Assembly: GCA_964343805.1 (NCBI GenBank)
Contig: CAYFLR010000027.1
Coordinates: 9,013 to 73,012, forward strand
Reading direction: 5' to 3'
Source of the DNA: CAYFLR01 sp964343805
GTDB taxonomy: Bacteria; Bdellovibrionota_B; Oligoflexia; CAYFLR01
DNA length: 64,000 nucleotides
Position numbers and translations under genes: made by a program. Numbering within the stretch: position 1 is the first letter of the stretch; every line of letters starts with the position of its first letter. The notes below the pieces were generated by a model. It was not told where the DNA came from. It was given only the letters and a program-made list of their open reading frames with translations, and did not search any database. Shown here piece by piece: positions 9,956 through 19,243 of this stretch.

Positions 9956-10387
9956 ATGACAACAACTCCCACCATGGAACAATTACAGGCTGAAAATGAA
10001 AAACTGAAAGAGGAACTCAAAGATAAAACCACCTTCATCAATAACTGCTTTGAAGCTATCACCCATCCTTTTTATGTGGTAGATATAAATGACTACAGTG
10101 TGATAATGGCCAACTCTGCTAGCTATTTATCAGGATTTCACCAAGGAACAACTTGCCATGAAATGACCCATAATAGTGTGGTGCCCTGTAAAGGGAAACA
10201 CCCCTGCCCGATAGATGCGGTAAAAGAATCTGGTAAACCTGTCACCATGATACATAACCACTTTATTGAAGGCAAGGGAGAGCGAGTTGTTCAAGTGAAT
10301 GGCTACCCTATCTATGAAGATGGAGTAATAACCAGTATGATTGAATATTCTATCGACATAACAGATAAATTTGTTAAGGAACCCTAA
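9956..10387 (+). CDS. Stand-alone PAS protein with Cys/His motif
   Basis: A 143-residue soluble protein: a short N-terminal coiled coil (about residues 8-30), then a PAS fold (FYVVDINDYSVIMANSA through YSIDITDKF). A conserved insert TCHEMTHNSVVPCKGKHPCP gives C67, H68, C78 and C84. This is a known variant in PAS sensors of deltaproteobacteria-like genomes and could bind a metal, a cluster or a disulfide. No output domain is present, so it must act through a partner. AAGGAGAGAGCG precedes the ATG. The gene converges on the pseudo-receiver/TPR gene with 2 bp between stops. Confidence 0.75.
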   Translation: MTTTPTMEQLQAENEKLKEELKDKTTFINNCFEAITHPFYVVDINDYSVIMANSASYLSGFHQGTTCHEMTHNSVVPCKGKHPCPIDAVKESGKPVTMIHNHFIEGKGERVVQVNGYPIYEDGVITSMIEYSIDITDKFVKEP

Positions 10388-10389
10388 AT

Positions 10390-11592
10390 CTATTTGGGCT
10401 TTTTCTTTTTAACTTTTTTCTTCTTTCTAGCTTCTTGCTGATCCAGGTAATCTCTAGCCTTTTGAAAATCAGGATTAACCCGTAAACACTCTTTCAAATA
10501 TTCCGTTGCTTTTTCAACAGAACCTTTTTCTTTGGTACGCATGTGAGCCAAGGCAATATTGAAATAGATGAGGCAAATATCTTTATAATCTGGAAAAAAC
10601 TCCACTACTTTTAAGTACTCTTGCAGAGCATTCTCAAGATTACCCTTTTTGGACATGACCACCCCTTTATTATTATAGAAGCGGATCATCTCCACGGCTT
10701 CAGCAACTTCATTACAGAACTCAGTGGCATGCTCATCAAAACCATGCTCTTTTAGATTGTTGATCATGTCATACTTGATATCTTGATTTTCAGGAGTTAA
10801 CCCTAAGAGCTCTTTATAAGTTCCGATAGTTTTGTCGGGTTTTTTTAAATGGAGGTAGGTGGCTGCCATGTGATTGAGTCGCTCGATATTCTGAGGGGCC
10901 TTTTCATTGGCTTTTTCAAAGTACTTTTCTGACTCTTCAAAGTTCTCCATTTTTAAATAGACTCGACCTAGATCGCTCAGCACAGAAATATCATGGGGCT
11001 CTTTGGCCTCTCGTGATTTATGTAGTTTTAGAGATTGTTCATAGTTTCTGGCATTTTCTAAGGTATCAGCAATCACTTTTACAATTTTCTCACCAAAGAC
11101 TTTGCCATTTTGTTTGATATGAGATATGGCATCCGGAACCTTGCCCGCTTCCACCATTTCATCCACAGCTTTTAGGACCTCTTTTTTCTTTCCCTCTTTT
11201 TTGGCTCCTTTAGCGTTCATTTGAAAAATTTGCATTAACTTCGGAGCCGCTACCGGTTTATTGAGAGTATAAATATTAGGGAGTTCAGAAAGCAGAGCTT
11301 CACTGCCTTGAGAGAAGCTTTTGCCAATCATTAAAATTAAAAGGGCATCTCGTTTTATCTCATTTTCATGGTTTTGGATTTTTTGAAATAATCCTAGGCC
11401 TCCTAATTCTTCCATTTCCAGCGAGGCAATCACGCAATCAACCAATTGGGTGTTAAATAGATAGAGACCAGAAAGAGCGTTGTTGTTGGTTAAAACATTC
11501 ACTCGATATTTCTTGAGAATGTTCTCCACCATCTTGGTCACAGAAGGATCATTGTCAATCACTAAAGCTTTACGAGGAAGTCCATCGGCCAT
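10390..11592 (-). CDS. Pseudo-receiver plus TPR repeat protein
   Basis: A 400-residue cytoplasmic protein. Residues about 7-120 have a response-regulator receiver fold (ALVIDNDPSVTKMVENILKK; a Lys in the late NKP motif), but the phospho-acceptor position is Ser57 (VIASLEMEELGG) instead of Asp. From about 185 there are TPR repeats (ISVLSDLGRVYLKMENFEES, ERLNHMAATYLHLKKPDKT, FYNNKGVVMSKKGNLENAL), and the C-terminus is a Lys-rich tail. Lack of the Asp argues for phosphorylation-independent scaffolding. The class of receiver-TPR proteins is known in delta-group bacteria; the partner is not evident here. Confidence 0.8.
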   Translation of the reverse strand: MADGLPRKALVIDNDPSVTKMVENILKKYRVNVLTNNNALSGLYLFNTQLVDCVIASLEMEELGGLGLFQKIQNHENEIKRDALLILMIGKSFSQGSEALLSELPNIYTLNKPVAAPKLMQIFQMNAKGAKKEGKKKEVLKAVDEMVEAGKVPDAISHIKQNGKVFGEKIVKVIADTLENARNYEQSLKLHKSREAKEPHDISVLSDLGRVYLKMENFEESEKYFEKANEKAPQNIERLNHMAATYLHLKKPDKTIGTYKELLGLTPENQDIKYDMINNLKEHGFDEHATEFCNEVAEAVEMIRFYNNKGVVMSKKGNLENALQEYLKVVEFFPDYKDICLIYFNIALAHMRTKEKGSVEKATEYLKECLRVNPDFQKARDYLDQQEARKKKKVKKKKPK

Positions 11593-11744
11593 AATTAATA
11601 CGCACTAGTTAAAAAATCATTAATACTCTTAGTTATGTTAGCATAATTTTTAATATTTCTGTATTAATTTTATCCATCCATTATTTAAACTTGGTCAGAA
11701 GGGCTGAGTATTGAAATATTCCCAACCCTCCCCAAGAAATTTAC

Positions 11745-14174
11745 CTAGTAACTGTATTCTTTATATCGAAACTCCTTATTAAATCCAAATAGCTGAAGAG
11801 AAGGTGGAAGATACCCAAAATCCTCTTCTAAATGAGATTCAATATCACAACTCTTAATAGGACATCTTCCGTTGCGAATCGGATTTTCTAGTAATTCGAG
11901 ATTGCTTAGGTTAGGTAAACTTTGAAAAGGACTTAAATCAGTTATTAAGTTGGCACTCAAATCCAGGTGATAAAGGTTCACTAACTTCTCTATTCCCTGC
12001 ACATCAGAAATTTGGTGATTAAATAAAGTCAACCTTTCCATGTCCAAAATCTTAAAAATTGGTGAAATATCAGTTAATTTATGCACATTTTCAGTGTAAC
12101 TATGTCGTGCATAAAAGTTACTAATATCCAGTGAAATCAATTTTCCAAACCGTTCCAAACCAGTGACATCCTCAATGAGATTATCCGTTAAGGCTAACCA
12201 ACTTAAGTTAGGTAAAGGAGGGATGTCTGAAATTTTCTTTAAGGTAGTGAAAGAAATTCTGAGAGTCTCCAATTCTTTTAAATGAGATAAAACTGAAAGA
12301 TTCTTAAGATCGATTTTATTACTAAAACCCCCAAAAATTTCCAGATACTCTAATTTGGGGGCAAACTTTAGTAACTCTAGATCTAACTCTCCATCAAGTT
12401 TTCTAACCCCTAAGTTATCAAGCTCTGCTACTTTTGCGGCGGCTTTTTCACAATCATGAAAACCCCAATCTTCATTCACCTGTCTCAGCAAATCCTGCAG
12501 CATGTCAAATGGAGACCACGAATAGAGCTCATCATATGATAGTTCATTGGCATAGAGACAGTAGTTTAAGAATGAGTCTAAAACCAGCTGATCCTTAATA
12601 CTTCTTTCTTCAATAAAACATTCATGCTCTTCATCATTTTCAAATGGACAAACAAAGTCGCCTTTTGAATTATTAGTTAAATAGAGATCCTTTAGATTAG
12701 GTAGCTCTTTGAGAACAGAAAAATCTTCTATTAGATTTCCTCTGAGATCTAAATACTCCAGGTTTTTCATGTTTTTTAAAACAGAAATATCTTGAATTTG
12801 GTTTTTTTCTAAATCAAGTTCTTTTAAAGCGGTGAGGTTCTTTAAAAATGAAATGTCTTTGAGCTCGACCCCTTCTAAAACCAGTTCCTTCAATGCAACT
12901 AAGTCTTTTATTACAGATACATCCACCGAGGTCTCATCACTTTGAACAACTAAAATCTCCAGATTACTTAAGGCCGATAGAGGTGATAAAGATCTAACCG
13001 GACTATGAAGTAAGAGAACCTCTTTAAGCCCTTTTAATGTTGCTAAAGGTCTTAAGTCAATCTCTTTTCCCCCATCCAATTTACCAGGGCTCCACTCGAT
13101 ATATCTTTCTACAGAATGGCTCTTTGATTGCACAAATTCACAGTCTGTAAGAAATTTCTCTAAATCTTCTTCAGCAACTTCTAGAAAAGAAGACATTTTC
13201 ACAAGCCGCTTAATCACTTTCTGGGTAGTAATCCAGACTGGGTCATTAAAATTGTCATATTCACACCACTCTTTAAAACTATCAAATTGATGGTCCTTAG
13301 AGATCATTTCATCTAAACTGGCTTGAATATAACCCCGGTTATCATCTGAACTCTCGAGTTCAATTTCTTCTTTTTCTTCGATCCAATTTACATAAGAGCC
13401 AGCAAAGGTATAAATCGGATTTCCTTGTTCACACATTTGATCGTTTTCTACCGTGAAAGGAAGTGGTGTAAGCGGTTTAAAAAAGCCTTGGGTGACCCCG
13501 ACTAAATACCATTTCTCATCAATAAAAGCATAAGCAGGTCCTCCTGAGTCTCCAAAACAAGCTCCTTTGCCTTTATTAGGACCCAGTATTAAAAGGTCAT
13601 AAATACGGGGAGTCTTTATAAATCTATTAAAAGTAGTTTGAGTAGTTAGATGCTGTCCCCGGCAGCTATCCTGAGCGCAACTAGTCTTTTGGACACCATA
13701 GCCATTCAGCGTGATGGACATCCCCTCTTTAAGCCTATTAGGGTTTTTTAAAATTTCTATAGGCTCATGAGTGGAGGGAGCACTCTCTTTTAACTTGATG
13801 TAGGCCACATCAAAATTTGGAAAAAAATCAACACTTCCAAAAGGAATTGCTTCACTCATTTCAATCACTACATCTTGAGATGAGTCATGGTAATTTTCAA
13901 ACTTTATGGCCATATCAGAAATAGACTGATCTTCAATACAATGAGCCGCAGTTATTACTAATTGAGGTGCAATTAAGGTTCCCGTACAAAATGATCTACC
14001 ATGATTAGAGGAAGATACAAGAGCTACAGTACTTTTAACCCCTGGGTTAATAGCGGCAGGAGTGCTTCCTCCTATGATCTTCAGCTCACTTTTTAAAGCA
14101 GGTGAGTTACTGCAATGACTCAAGAAAAGAGTCAAAAACAAAAAACTGATAAGATGTGTTTTTAAATATTTCAT
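11745..14174 (-). CDS. Trypsin-like protease fused to leucine-rich repeats, lipoprotein
   Basis: A protein of about 809 residues. The start at 14174 is chosen because AAAGGAG lies 9 bp upstream and MKYLKTHLIS directly begins a lipoprotein signal ending at LSHC (Cys21). Residues 33-275 are an S1 chymotrypsin-fold protease beginning IIGGS, with the complete triad H78 (TAAHC), D122 (FDVAYIKL) and S210 (GDSGGP). The rest holds two blocks of leucine-rich repeats (about 385-510 and 590-770) with consensus LxxLxxLxLxxNxIxDxxxL, separated by a helical Cys-containing insert. An outer-membrane-tethered protease with an LRR substrate-recognition arm is the likely form. It shares an operon with the lipoprotein gene upstream (20 bp). 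Confidence 0.85.
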   Translation of the reverse strand: MKYLKTHLISFLFLTLFLSHCSNSPALKSELKIIGGSTPAAINPGVKSTVALVSSSNHGRSFCTGTLIAPQLVITAAHCIEDQSISDMAIKFENYHDSSQDVVIEMSEAIPFGSVDFFPNFDVAYIKLKESAPSTHEPIEILKNPNRLKEGMSITLNGYGVQKTSCAQDSCRGQHLTTQTTFNRFIKTPRIYDLLILGPNKGKGACFGDSGGPAYAFIDEKWYLVGVTQGFFKPLTPLPFTVENDQMCEQGNPIYTFAGSYVNWIEEKEEIELESSDDNRGYIQASLDEMISKDHQFDSFKEWCEYDNFNDPVWITTQKVIKRLVKMSSFLEVAEEDLEKFLTDCEFVQSKSHSVERYIEWSPGKLDGGKEIDLRPLATLKGLKEVLLLHSPVRSLSPLSALSNLEILVVQSDETSVDVSVIKDLVALKELVLEGVELKDISFLKNLTALKELDLEKNQIQDISVLKNMKNLEYLDLRGNLIEDFSVLKELPNLKDLYLTNNSKGDFVCPFENDEEHECFIEERSIKDQLVLDSFLNYCLYANELSYDELYSWSPFDMLQDLLRQVNEDWGFHDCEKAAAKVAELDNLGVRKLDGELDLELLKFAPKLEYLEIFGGFSNKIDLKNLSVLSHLKELETLRISFTTLKKISDIPPLPNLSWLALTDNLIEDVTGLERFGKLISLDISNFYARHSYTENVHKLTDISPIFKILDMERLTLFNHQISDVQGIEKLVNLYHLDLSANLITDLSPFQSLPNLSNLELLENPIRNGRCPIKSCDIESHLEEDFGYLPPSLQLFGFNKEFRYKEYSY

Positions 14175-14194
14175 TTTAATATTCTCCTTTAGGA

Positions 14195-14848
14195 TCATTG
14201 AATAAAGTTATGAAGGTCACCATCTACAAAGCAGCCGACATTTCTTTTTTGCCTAAAAATATCCGATTCTTGATCTTCCACACGATGGAGAACCAAAACC
14301 ATTTTTCGAGTCTGGAGAACTAATTGCTTTCCCTCTTCCCGAAAGTAATAACTGCCTGAATCACTCGCGGTACTCATCTGTTCAAACTTAGAGCAAGTAT
14401 GGCTTTTTGGATGGAAAATGATTTTCTCTTCATTTACTTCAAAGACCCCTTTTATCTCCTCTATTTGGGGATCTCCAACGTATAAACATTGAATGCGAGA
14501 TCTCATTTGAAAATCAGCCGTAAATTCATAACCAATCACACAGCCTAAGTCATTATTACTATTTATGTATTTTCCTACTAAAGGGTTGGTAGATGGTGTC
14601 TCTGATTCACTTTTTGGAGACTCATTTTTTTCCACCTGATCAACTGATTCGATTTTGTCTGCTGTTTTTTCCTCAACTAATTTAGATCGTTGGCTCTCTT
14701 CATGCTTTACATTGTGTTTGATGGGGACAGTCACTTTCTCTTCCATGGTCTCGTCATCTTTCTTAGAGCTTTTCTCTGCACAGGCAAAAAGAGAGATGAG
14801 CAAAAAGAGACAAATCCATAACATCATAAGATTATTCAACTTGTTCAT
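14195..14848 (-). CDS. Lipoprotein with charged linker
   Basis: A 217-residue lipoprotein with signal peptide and lipobox LFAC (Cys23). A charged, disordered linker of about 70 residues follows, then a small beta-rich domain (from about 90: LVGKYINSNNDLGCVIGYEF to DGDLHNFIQ) that looks like a lipocalin- or META-like single-domain fold, judged by shape only. It is encoded just before the trypsin/LRR lipoprotein gene and could be its accessory or inhibitor; that is inference from position. Confidence 0.6.
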   Translation of the reverse strand: MNKLNNLMMLWICLFLLISLFACAEKSSKKDDETMEEKVTVPIKHNVKHEESQRSKLVEEKTADKIESVDQVEKNESPKSESETPSTNPLVGKYINSNNDLGCVIGYEFTADFQMRSRIQCLYVGDPQIEEIKGVFEVNEEKIIFHPKSHTCSKFEQMSTASDSGSYYFREEGKQLVLQTRKMVLVLHRVEDQESDIFRQKRNVGCFVDGDLHNFIQ

Positions 14849-15192
14849 TTTCTACCTCATAATTTTGTGGGTTAATCTATCAAAGAGCTTAGAACCGCCC
14901 TTTTGGGAACCACTCTAGAGGCAAAATAGATGCCAAGTTTTAACCTCCATAACATATTGATTTTTAATAATTAAATATACCTAAAGAGGAGAAAACAGAG
15001 GATTGAGACCCTAGCGACTCAAGTTTGGGACATATTGAACCCAACAAGTGGACGGGATTTCCATCGCCCCCCCCCTTGACTAGCGAAAACGTTCGCTCCA
15101 CAAGGCGGTGAAAAAATGGCAAGGGGACAGTACATAGCAAGGTACGGACCCGCAGTCATTTTTGATACCAACACAGTGGACGGGCGTTTGCG
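14849..15192. other. Intergenic region with short repeats, no gene seen
   Basis: About 340 bp. The left half is AT-rich, while 15000-15192 is clearly more GC-rich. It contains two related units (AAGTGGACGGGATTT near 15048 and CAGTGGACGGGCGTT near 15174), a small palindrome GCGAAAACGTTCGC near 15083, a run of nine C, and GGGGACAGTACATAGCAAGG near 15123. No reading frame is supported. The look is of a small interspersed repeat or mobile-element scar. Confidence 0.35.
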
Positions 15193-16551
15193 TTAGTCAA
15201 AGGTGCCCTTGGGCATCACACTCACCCATAACCGATTAGAAAGAGATGTAGAAACCGGAGCTCTAGAATAAATAGGCGTGCTAGGATCAGCACCCAGTTG
15301 ATAAATATACATATGTTTATCTGCGGTCACGATGATTTCATCCACCTCGCCTTGGGCATCGGTGACAACATCAGCAGCAATAATATGATCAATTTGACTT
15401 CGACTATCACCTATTGTAATTTCGAAAAGCGACTGTGGACTGGAAAGATCACTCACATTGTATATTTTAATGAGAAGATCACTTCCTGACTGAGGTTTAC
15501 CAGCAACCACTAAAACAGGGGTAGATACCCCAGCAACCTTGCCGGTTGCAATTTTTAATTCCCCTTTAAAATCGCTACTCACGTCAATATCTTGAATCAC
15601 AGTAAAGTTGCCGGCATCATAACCCATAACTCGAATTGGCACAGTTTCATCAGCACCTGCTCCAGGACCTGCAGCCACCAGGATTTCCTCTCCATTGGAG
15701 TTATCACTCACGTTACCTGTTGCTATGTTCACACCTTTGGTAGTGGTGTTTTGATAATAGTTAGTTAAATTAGCTGTCACATCATTCGCAGGCTGATCGA
15801 AAGAAGATACCGTGTAAACTGTCACCGAAGGATTCGCTCCATTACCAGGTCCTAAAATAAATTCGTTTTTCCCATCCCCATCCAGATCTCCCATGGCGAT
15901 CATAAGTTCTACAACTTCGGTATAAGGTCCCCACATTTTAGCACTGGATGCTACTGCAGCAGACCAGTTATAAAATCTAATCTGAGAAACCCCACAACCA
16001 ACTCCTTCTATACTACAATCAATTTCAGAGCGCGAAGCCACAAGAAGTTCTGATTTACCGTCGCCAGTCACATCTCCGCCCAATACATTAAAACCTCCAG
16101 TATAGGTGGAGTCTCCTTCAAAAATGAGCACTTCCACCGCCCTGGTACTTCCATCTTTGGGATTTAAAATAAATGCTTCTGAATCAGTGCCAAAAACAAA
16201 ATCAAATTTATCATTAAAAGCAATACCTGATACGTCACCTAAATCTGGTTTTTCTAGATGGGGGGTGGACTCTACCTTTTTATCAGAAGTGGATTCACTG
16301 GTTTTATCATCACTCTTTTTTTGATTATTATTATTGTTATTAGTGGTTACCTCACTGGCTTTCTTATTATTGTCATTATCTTTACCGGACTCATCTTTTT
16401 TCTCTTCCTTTTTTTCTTCAGTGTTAGTAGCAGGAGGGGTTGTTGTCTTCTGTTTTTTTGCTTGGGGAACCGGTTTGGCATCATCACAATAAGAAAGATT
16501 AATGACTGTAAAAACAAACAAAACTAATAAAGCACCCACTCTTATGTTCAT
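15193..16551 (-). CDS. FG-GAP/VCBS-like repeat lipoprotein
   Basis: A 452-residue lipoprotein. The signal ends near NLSYC (Cys22), followed by DDAKPVPQAKK and a long Lys/Asn/Glu/Thr linker up to about residue 95. Beyond it are repeats with the calcium-binding beta-propeller signature (GGDVTGDGKSELLVA, MGDLDGDGKNEFILGPG, TGNVSDNSNGEEILVAAG, ATGKVAGVSTPVLVVAG), each a propeller blade. It is probably displayed on the surface as a seven-bladed propeller. The lipobox and linker start resemble the lipoprotein at 850-1557. It stands as a single transcription unit. Confidence 0.75.
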   Translation of the reverse strand: MNIRVGALLVLFVFTVINLSYCDDAKPVPQAKKQKTTTPPATNTEEKKEEKKDESGKDNDNNKKASEVTTNNNNNNQKKSDDKTSESTSDKKVESTPHLEKPDLGDVSGIAFNDKFDFVFGTDSEAFILNPKDGSTRAVEVLIFEGDSTYTGGFNVLGGDVTGDGKSELLVASRSEIDCSIEGVGCGVSQIRFYNWSAAVASSAKMWGPYTEVVELMIAMGDLDGDGKNEFILGPGNGANPSVTVYTVSSFDQPANDVTANLTNYYQNTTTKGVNIATGNVSDNSNGEEILVAAGPGAGADETVPIRVMGYDAGNFTVIQDIDVSSDFKGELKIATGKVAGVSTPVLVVAGKPQSGSDLLIKIYNVSDLSSPQSLFEITIGDSRSQIDHIIAADVVTDAQGEVDEIIVTADKHMYIYQLGADPSTPIYSRAPVSTSLSNRLWVSVMPKGTFD

Positions 16552-16685
16552 TACACCCTCTATTATAAATTAGATTTCTGGTAATTTTATCATAAATAAT
16601 CGGTTATTTTAATTGCTAACTGCTCAATTATTGACCAGCTAAATTGGTTCAGTTACAATGTCAGCAAATCAAAAAAGGGAGATCT

Positions 16686-17981
16686 ATGAGACAGAATGCT
16701 GTTTTTAGCACCGAAAGATTAATAATTCGCCGTGCCACTACTGATGAGGGAGATATTAACCTCTTGTTTGACTTATGGAATAACCCAAAGGTCATGACAA
16801 TGGTTGGCTTTCCAAAGGGTCTAGCTATTAAAAAAGAAGATATAATTAAAACAGTGGAATCCTATGAAGGTGATGATCCTTACAATAAATATTTAATCGT
16901 TGAAAGAAAAGAGGATCAAGTACCCATTGGTGAATGTAAGCTCGGAGCAGTGAATAAAGAGCTGACAGTGGACACTGATGTTAAATTACTTCCCAATTTT
17001 TGGGGTAATAAATATGGTGTAGAGATTAAACATGGTCTAGTTGATTATCTGTTTAACCATACCAACTGTGAAAGAATCGAAGCCACACCAAACAAAAAAA
17101 ATGTCGCCTCTATCAAAATGCAAGAAGCTGTGGGTGGATCCAAAGTAGATGAGAGAGTGTTTAAAGCTCCAGCGGAAGCGGGAGATTTTCGCACAGATGT
17201 GCATGCACTGGTTTATCATGTCACTCGACAAACTTGGCAACAAAGACAAAAGGAAAGTCTGAGTTCCATTGAAGTAATTACAAATCAATTTAACCACTCT
17301 TACGCCCTGTCCAGAACCCAAGCAATTAATCAATTTGAACCGGCGGTCCCTTTAATTGAACAAAGTATTTCTAAATTTGCAAGATTGCTAGATATGAAAT
17401 CTCCCCCGGCCAAAATTCTCGACCTTGCCTGTGGAACCGGTATGATGAGCGTGGTTTTAGCCAAACAGGGATATGATGTCACTGCTATGGACTGCTCTTT
17501 TGAAGGTTTAAAAACGGGTCAAGAAATAGCAAAACGAATGGATGTAAAAATTGATTGGCAACAGACAGATATGAGAAGTTTTGTAACATCTGAGCCCTTT
17601 GATTATATTTTTTTGTATGATGTGATTTTTGGCAGTTGTAATACCCATACAGAAAATGAAATGGTCCTAACACAGATTGCCAAAGCGTTAAAAAAGGGAG
17701 GACGCTGCTTACTCGAGGTCTACAATAAAGAATTTGCCATTAAAAATAGCATCGAAAATAAATTTTTCTTTAACCAAGAAGATGATTGGTTTTATCCTGA
17801 TCCAGAAAACCTCGCTTTAAAGGATCGCAAAATGCAACTCTTTTCTCACAAAGAGTGGCAAGAGATTCTTCCTAAACATGGGTTTAAAATCATCTCTCTT
17901 GCTGAACAAGGCTGGCACTGGAAAAACGATTCTAATGATCTCCCTTTTCGCGGGGAATTTATCATTATGGAAAGACTTTAA
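16686..17981 (+). CDS. GNAT acetyltransferase - SAM methyltransferase fusion
   Basis: A protein of about 431 residues. The ATG at 16686 is chosen because GGGAG precedes it and STERLIIRRAT, the normal RimJ-like GNAT N-terminus, begins at once. Residues 5-175 are an N-acetyltransferase of the RimJ/RimL type (ERIEATPNKKNVASIKMQEAVG). Residues about 200-431 are a class I methyltransferase with motif I ILDLACGTG (about 241-249), then VTAMDC and FDYIFLYDVIF. The order and spacing look like a true two-domain enzyme, with no frameshift. A dual modification role on a protein or small molecule is possible; substrates are unknown. Confidence 0.8.
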   Translation: MRQNAVFSTERLIIRRATTDEGDINLLFDLWNNPKVMTMVGFPKGLAIKKEDIIKTVESYEGDDPYNKYLIVERKEDQVPIGECKLGAVNKELTVDTDVKLLPNFWGNKYGVEIKHGLVDYLFNHTNCERIEATPNKKNVASIKMQEAVGGSKVDERVFKAPAEAGDFRTDVHALVYHVTRQTWQQRQKESLSSIEVITNQFNHSYALSRTQAINQFEPAVPLIEQSISKFARLLDMKSPPAKILDLACGTGMMSVVLAKQGYDVTAMDCSFEGLKTGQEIAKRMDVKIDWQQTDMRSFVTSEPFDYIFLYDVIFGSCNTHTENEMVLTQIAKALKKGGRCLLEVYNKEFAIKNSIENKFFFNQEDDWFYPDPENLALKDRKMQLFSHKEWQEILPKHGFKIISLAEQGWHWKNDSNDLPFRGEFIIMERL

Positions 17982-17990
17982 ACACTGGTC

Positions 17991-19217
17991 CTAGATTTTT
18001 GAAAAAATCAATGTACCATTGGTTCCACCAAAGCCAAAGGAATTAGACAAAGCGCGAGTTACCTTAGTTTCTCTAGCCATGCCCGGAACATAATCTAAAT
18101 CGCAACCCTCATCCAGGTTTTCTAAATTGATAGTGGGAGGAACGATACTTCTATTAATAGTTAATAAAGTAAAAATGGCCTCGATGGCTCCAGCAGCTCC
18201 CAAACAATGGCCAATCATCGACTTGTTGGAACTCATCATTAACTCTTTAGCATGGTTCTTAAACACCTGTTTGACCGCATTTGTTTCATTAAGATCATTG
18301 GCTTTAGTAGATGTCCCATGAGCATTTATATAATCAATAGCAGATGCAGATAGACCACTGTCATTTATTGCATTTTGCATAGATGAAATAGCTCCCTCTT
18401 GCTGCGGGTTGGTCATATGAAAAGCATCACAAGATGTTCCATATCCAAGTACTTCACCATAAATAAAGGCCCCTCTTTTTTTTGCATGTTCATACTCTTC
18501 TAAAATGAGAACCCCAGCTCCTTCTGCAATAACAAAGCCATCCCGGTCTCGGTCAAATGGTCTACTGGCTTCAATGGGATTACATTTACGCCTAGAAAGA
18601 GCCTTCATAGCATTGAACCCATTAACCGTCATAGGAGTGATCGCTGATTCTGTTCCCCCTGTGACAACCACGTCACAATAGTCGTGTTTTATTGCCCGAT
18701 AAGCTTCTCCCACGGCGTGAGTTCCAGAGGCACATGCAGAAACGACGGCATGATTGGGTCCTTTTAAATTATGTCTGATGGCAATATGCCCCGGTGCCAA
18801 ATTCGCAATAATGGCAGGAACAAAAAAAGGAGAGAGACGCCCTTTATTCATCAACTTCTCTTTAGACCTTTCAATTTCCGGAATACCAGCCACACCAGAA
18901 CCAAGAATACAACCGGCTCGCTCACTTTGAAATTGATCCGGTGTGAGTCCGGAATTTTCGAAAGCTTCTTTGGCTGCAGCCAAAGCAAATTGAATAAAGA
19001 CGTCCATTTTCTTAACGTCTTTAGAACTGATATCTGCTAGCTCAGGATTAAAGTTTCTCACTTGAGCGGCAATAGTATTGGTCAGTAAATCATGATCCAT
19101 ATTATCTATAGTTTGGACTCCTGATTTTCCATTAATTAATGAACTCCAAGAGCTCTCTAGATCCAAACCAATGGGGGTGATCATTCCCATTCCGGTAACT
19201 ACAACTTGGCGATTCAT
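17991..19217 (-). CDS. fabF: Beta-ketoacyl-ACP synthase II
   Basis: A 408-residue thiolase-fold condensing enzyme with the Cys-His-His triad: C162 (VSACASGTHA), His in NAHGTSTKAND (about 300) and His in MIGHCLGAAG (about 337). The C-terminal NSFGFGGTNG is also present. It elongates acyl-ACP chains with malonyl-ACP. The ATG at 19217 is preferred over the upstream GTG at 19229 because the Shine-Dalgarno sequence GTGGAG lies between them. It follows fabH by 26 bp, so the pair is probably cotranscribed; no acpP or fabD/G is adjacent. Confidence 0.93.
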   Translation of the reverse strand: MNRQVVVTGMGMITPIGLDLESSWSSLINGKSGVQTIDNMDHDLLTNTIAAQVRNFNPELADISSKDVKKMDVFIQFALAAAKEAFENSGLTPDQFQSERAGCILGSGVAGIPEIERSKEKLMNKGRLSPFFVPAIIANLAPGHIAIRHNLKGPNHAVVSACASGTHAVGEAYRAIKHDYCDVVVTGGTESAITPMTVNGFNAMKALSRRKCNPIEASRPFDRDRDGFVIAEGAGVLILEEYEHAKKRGAFIYGEVLGYGTSCDAFHMTNPQQEGAISSMQNAINDSGLSASAIDYINAHGTSTKANDLNETNAVKQVFKNHAKELMMSSNKSMIGHCLGAAGAIEAIFTLLTINRSIVPPTINLENLDEGCDLDYVPGMARETKVTRALSNSFGFGGTNGTLIFSKI

Positions 19218-19243
19218 AATCGACTCCACAATTTAATTTAATT

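Noticed and set aside
16258..16527. Hydrophobic plus-strand ORF of 89 residues opposite the FG-GAP-like lipoprotein
   Set aside because: It is the antisense of the Lys/Asn/Glu-rich linker and signal peptide, which necessarily reads as Phe/Leu/Ile; no RBS.
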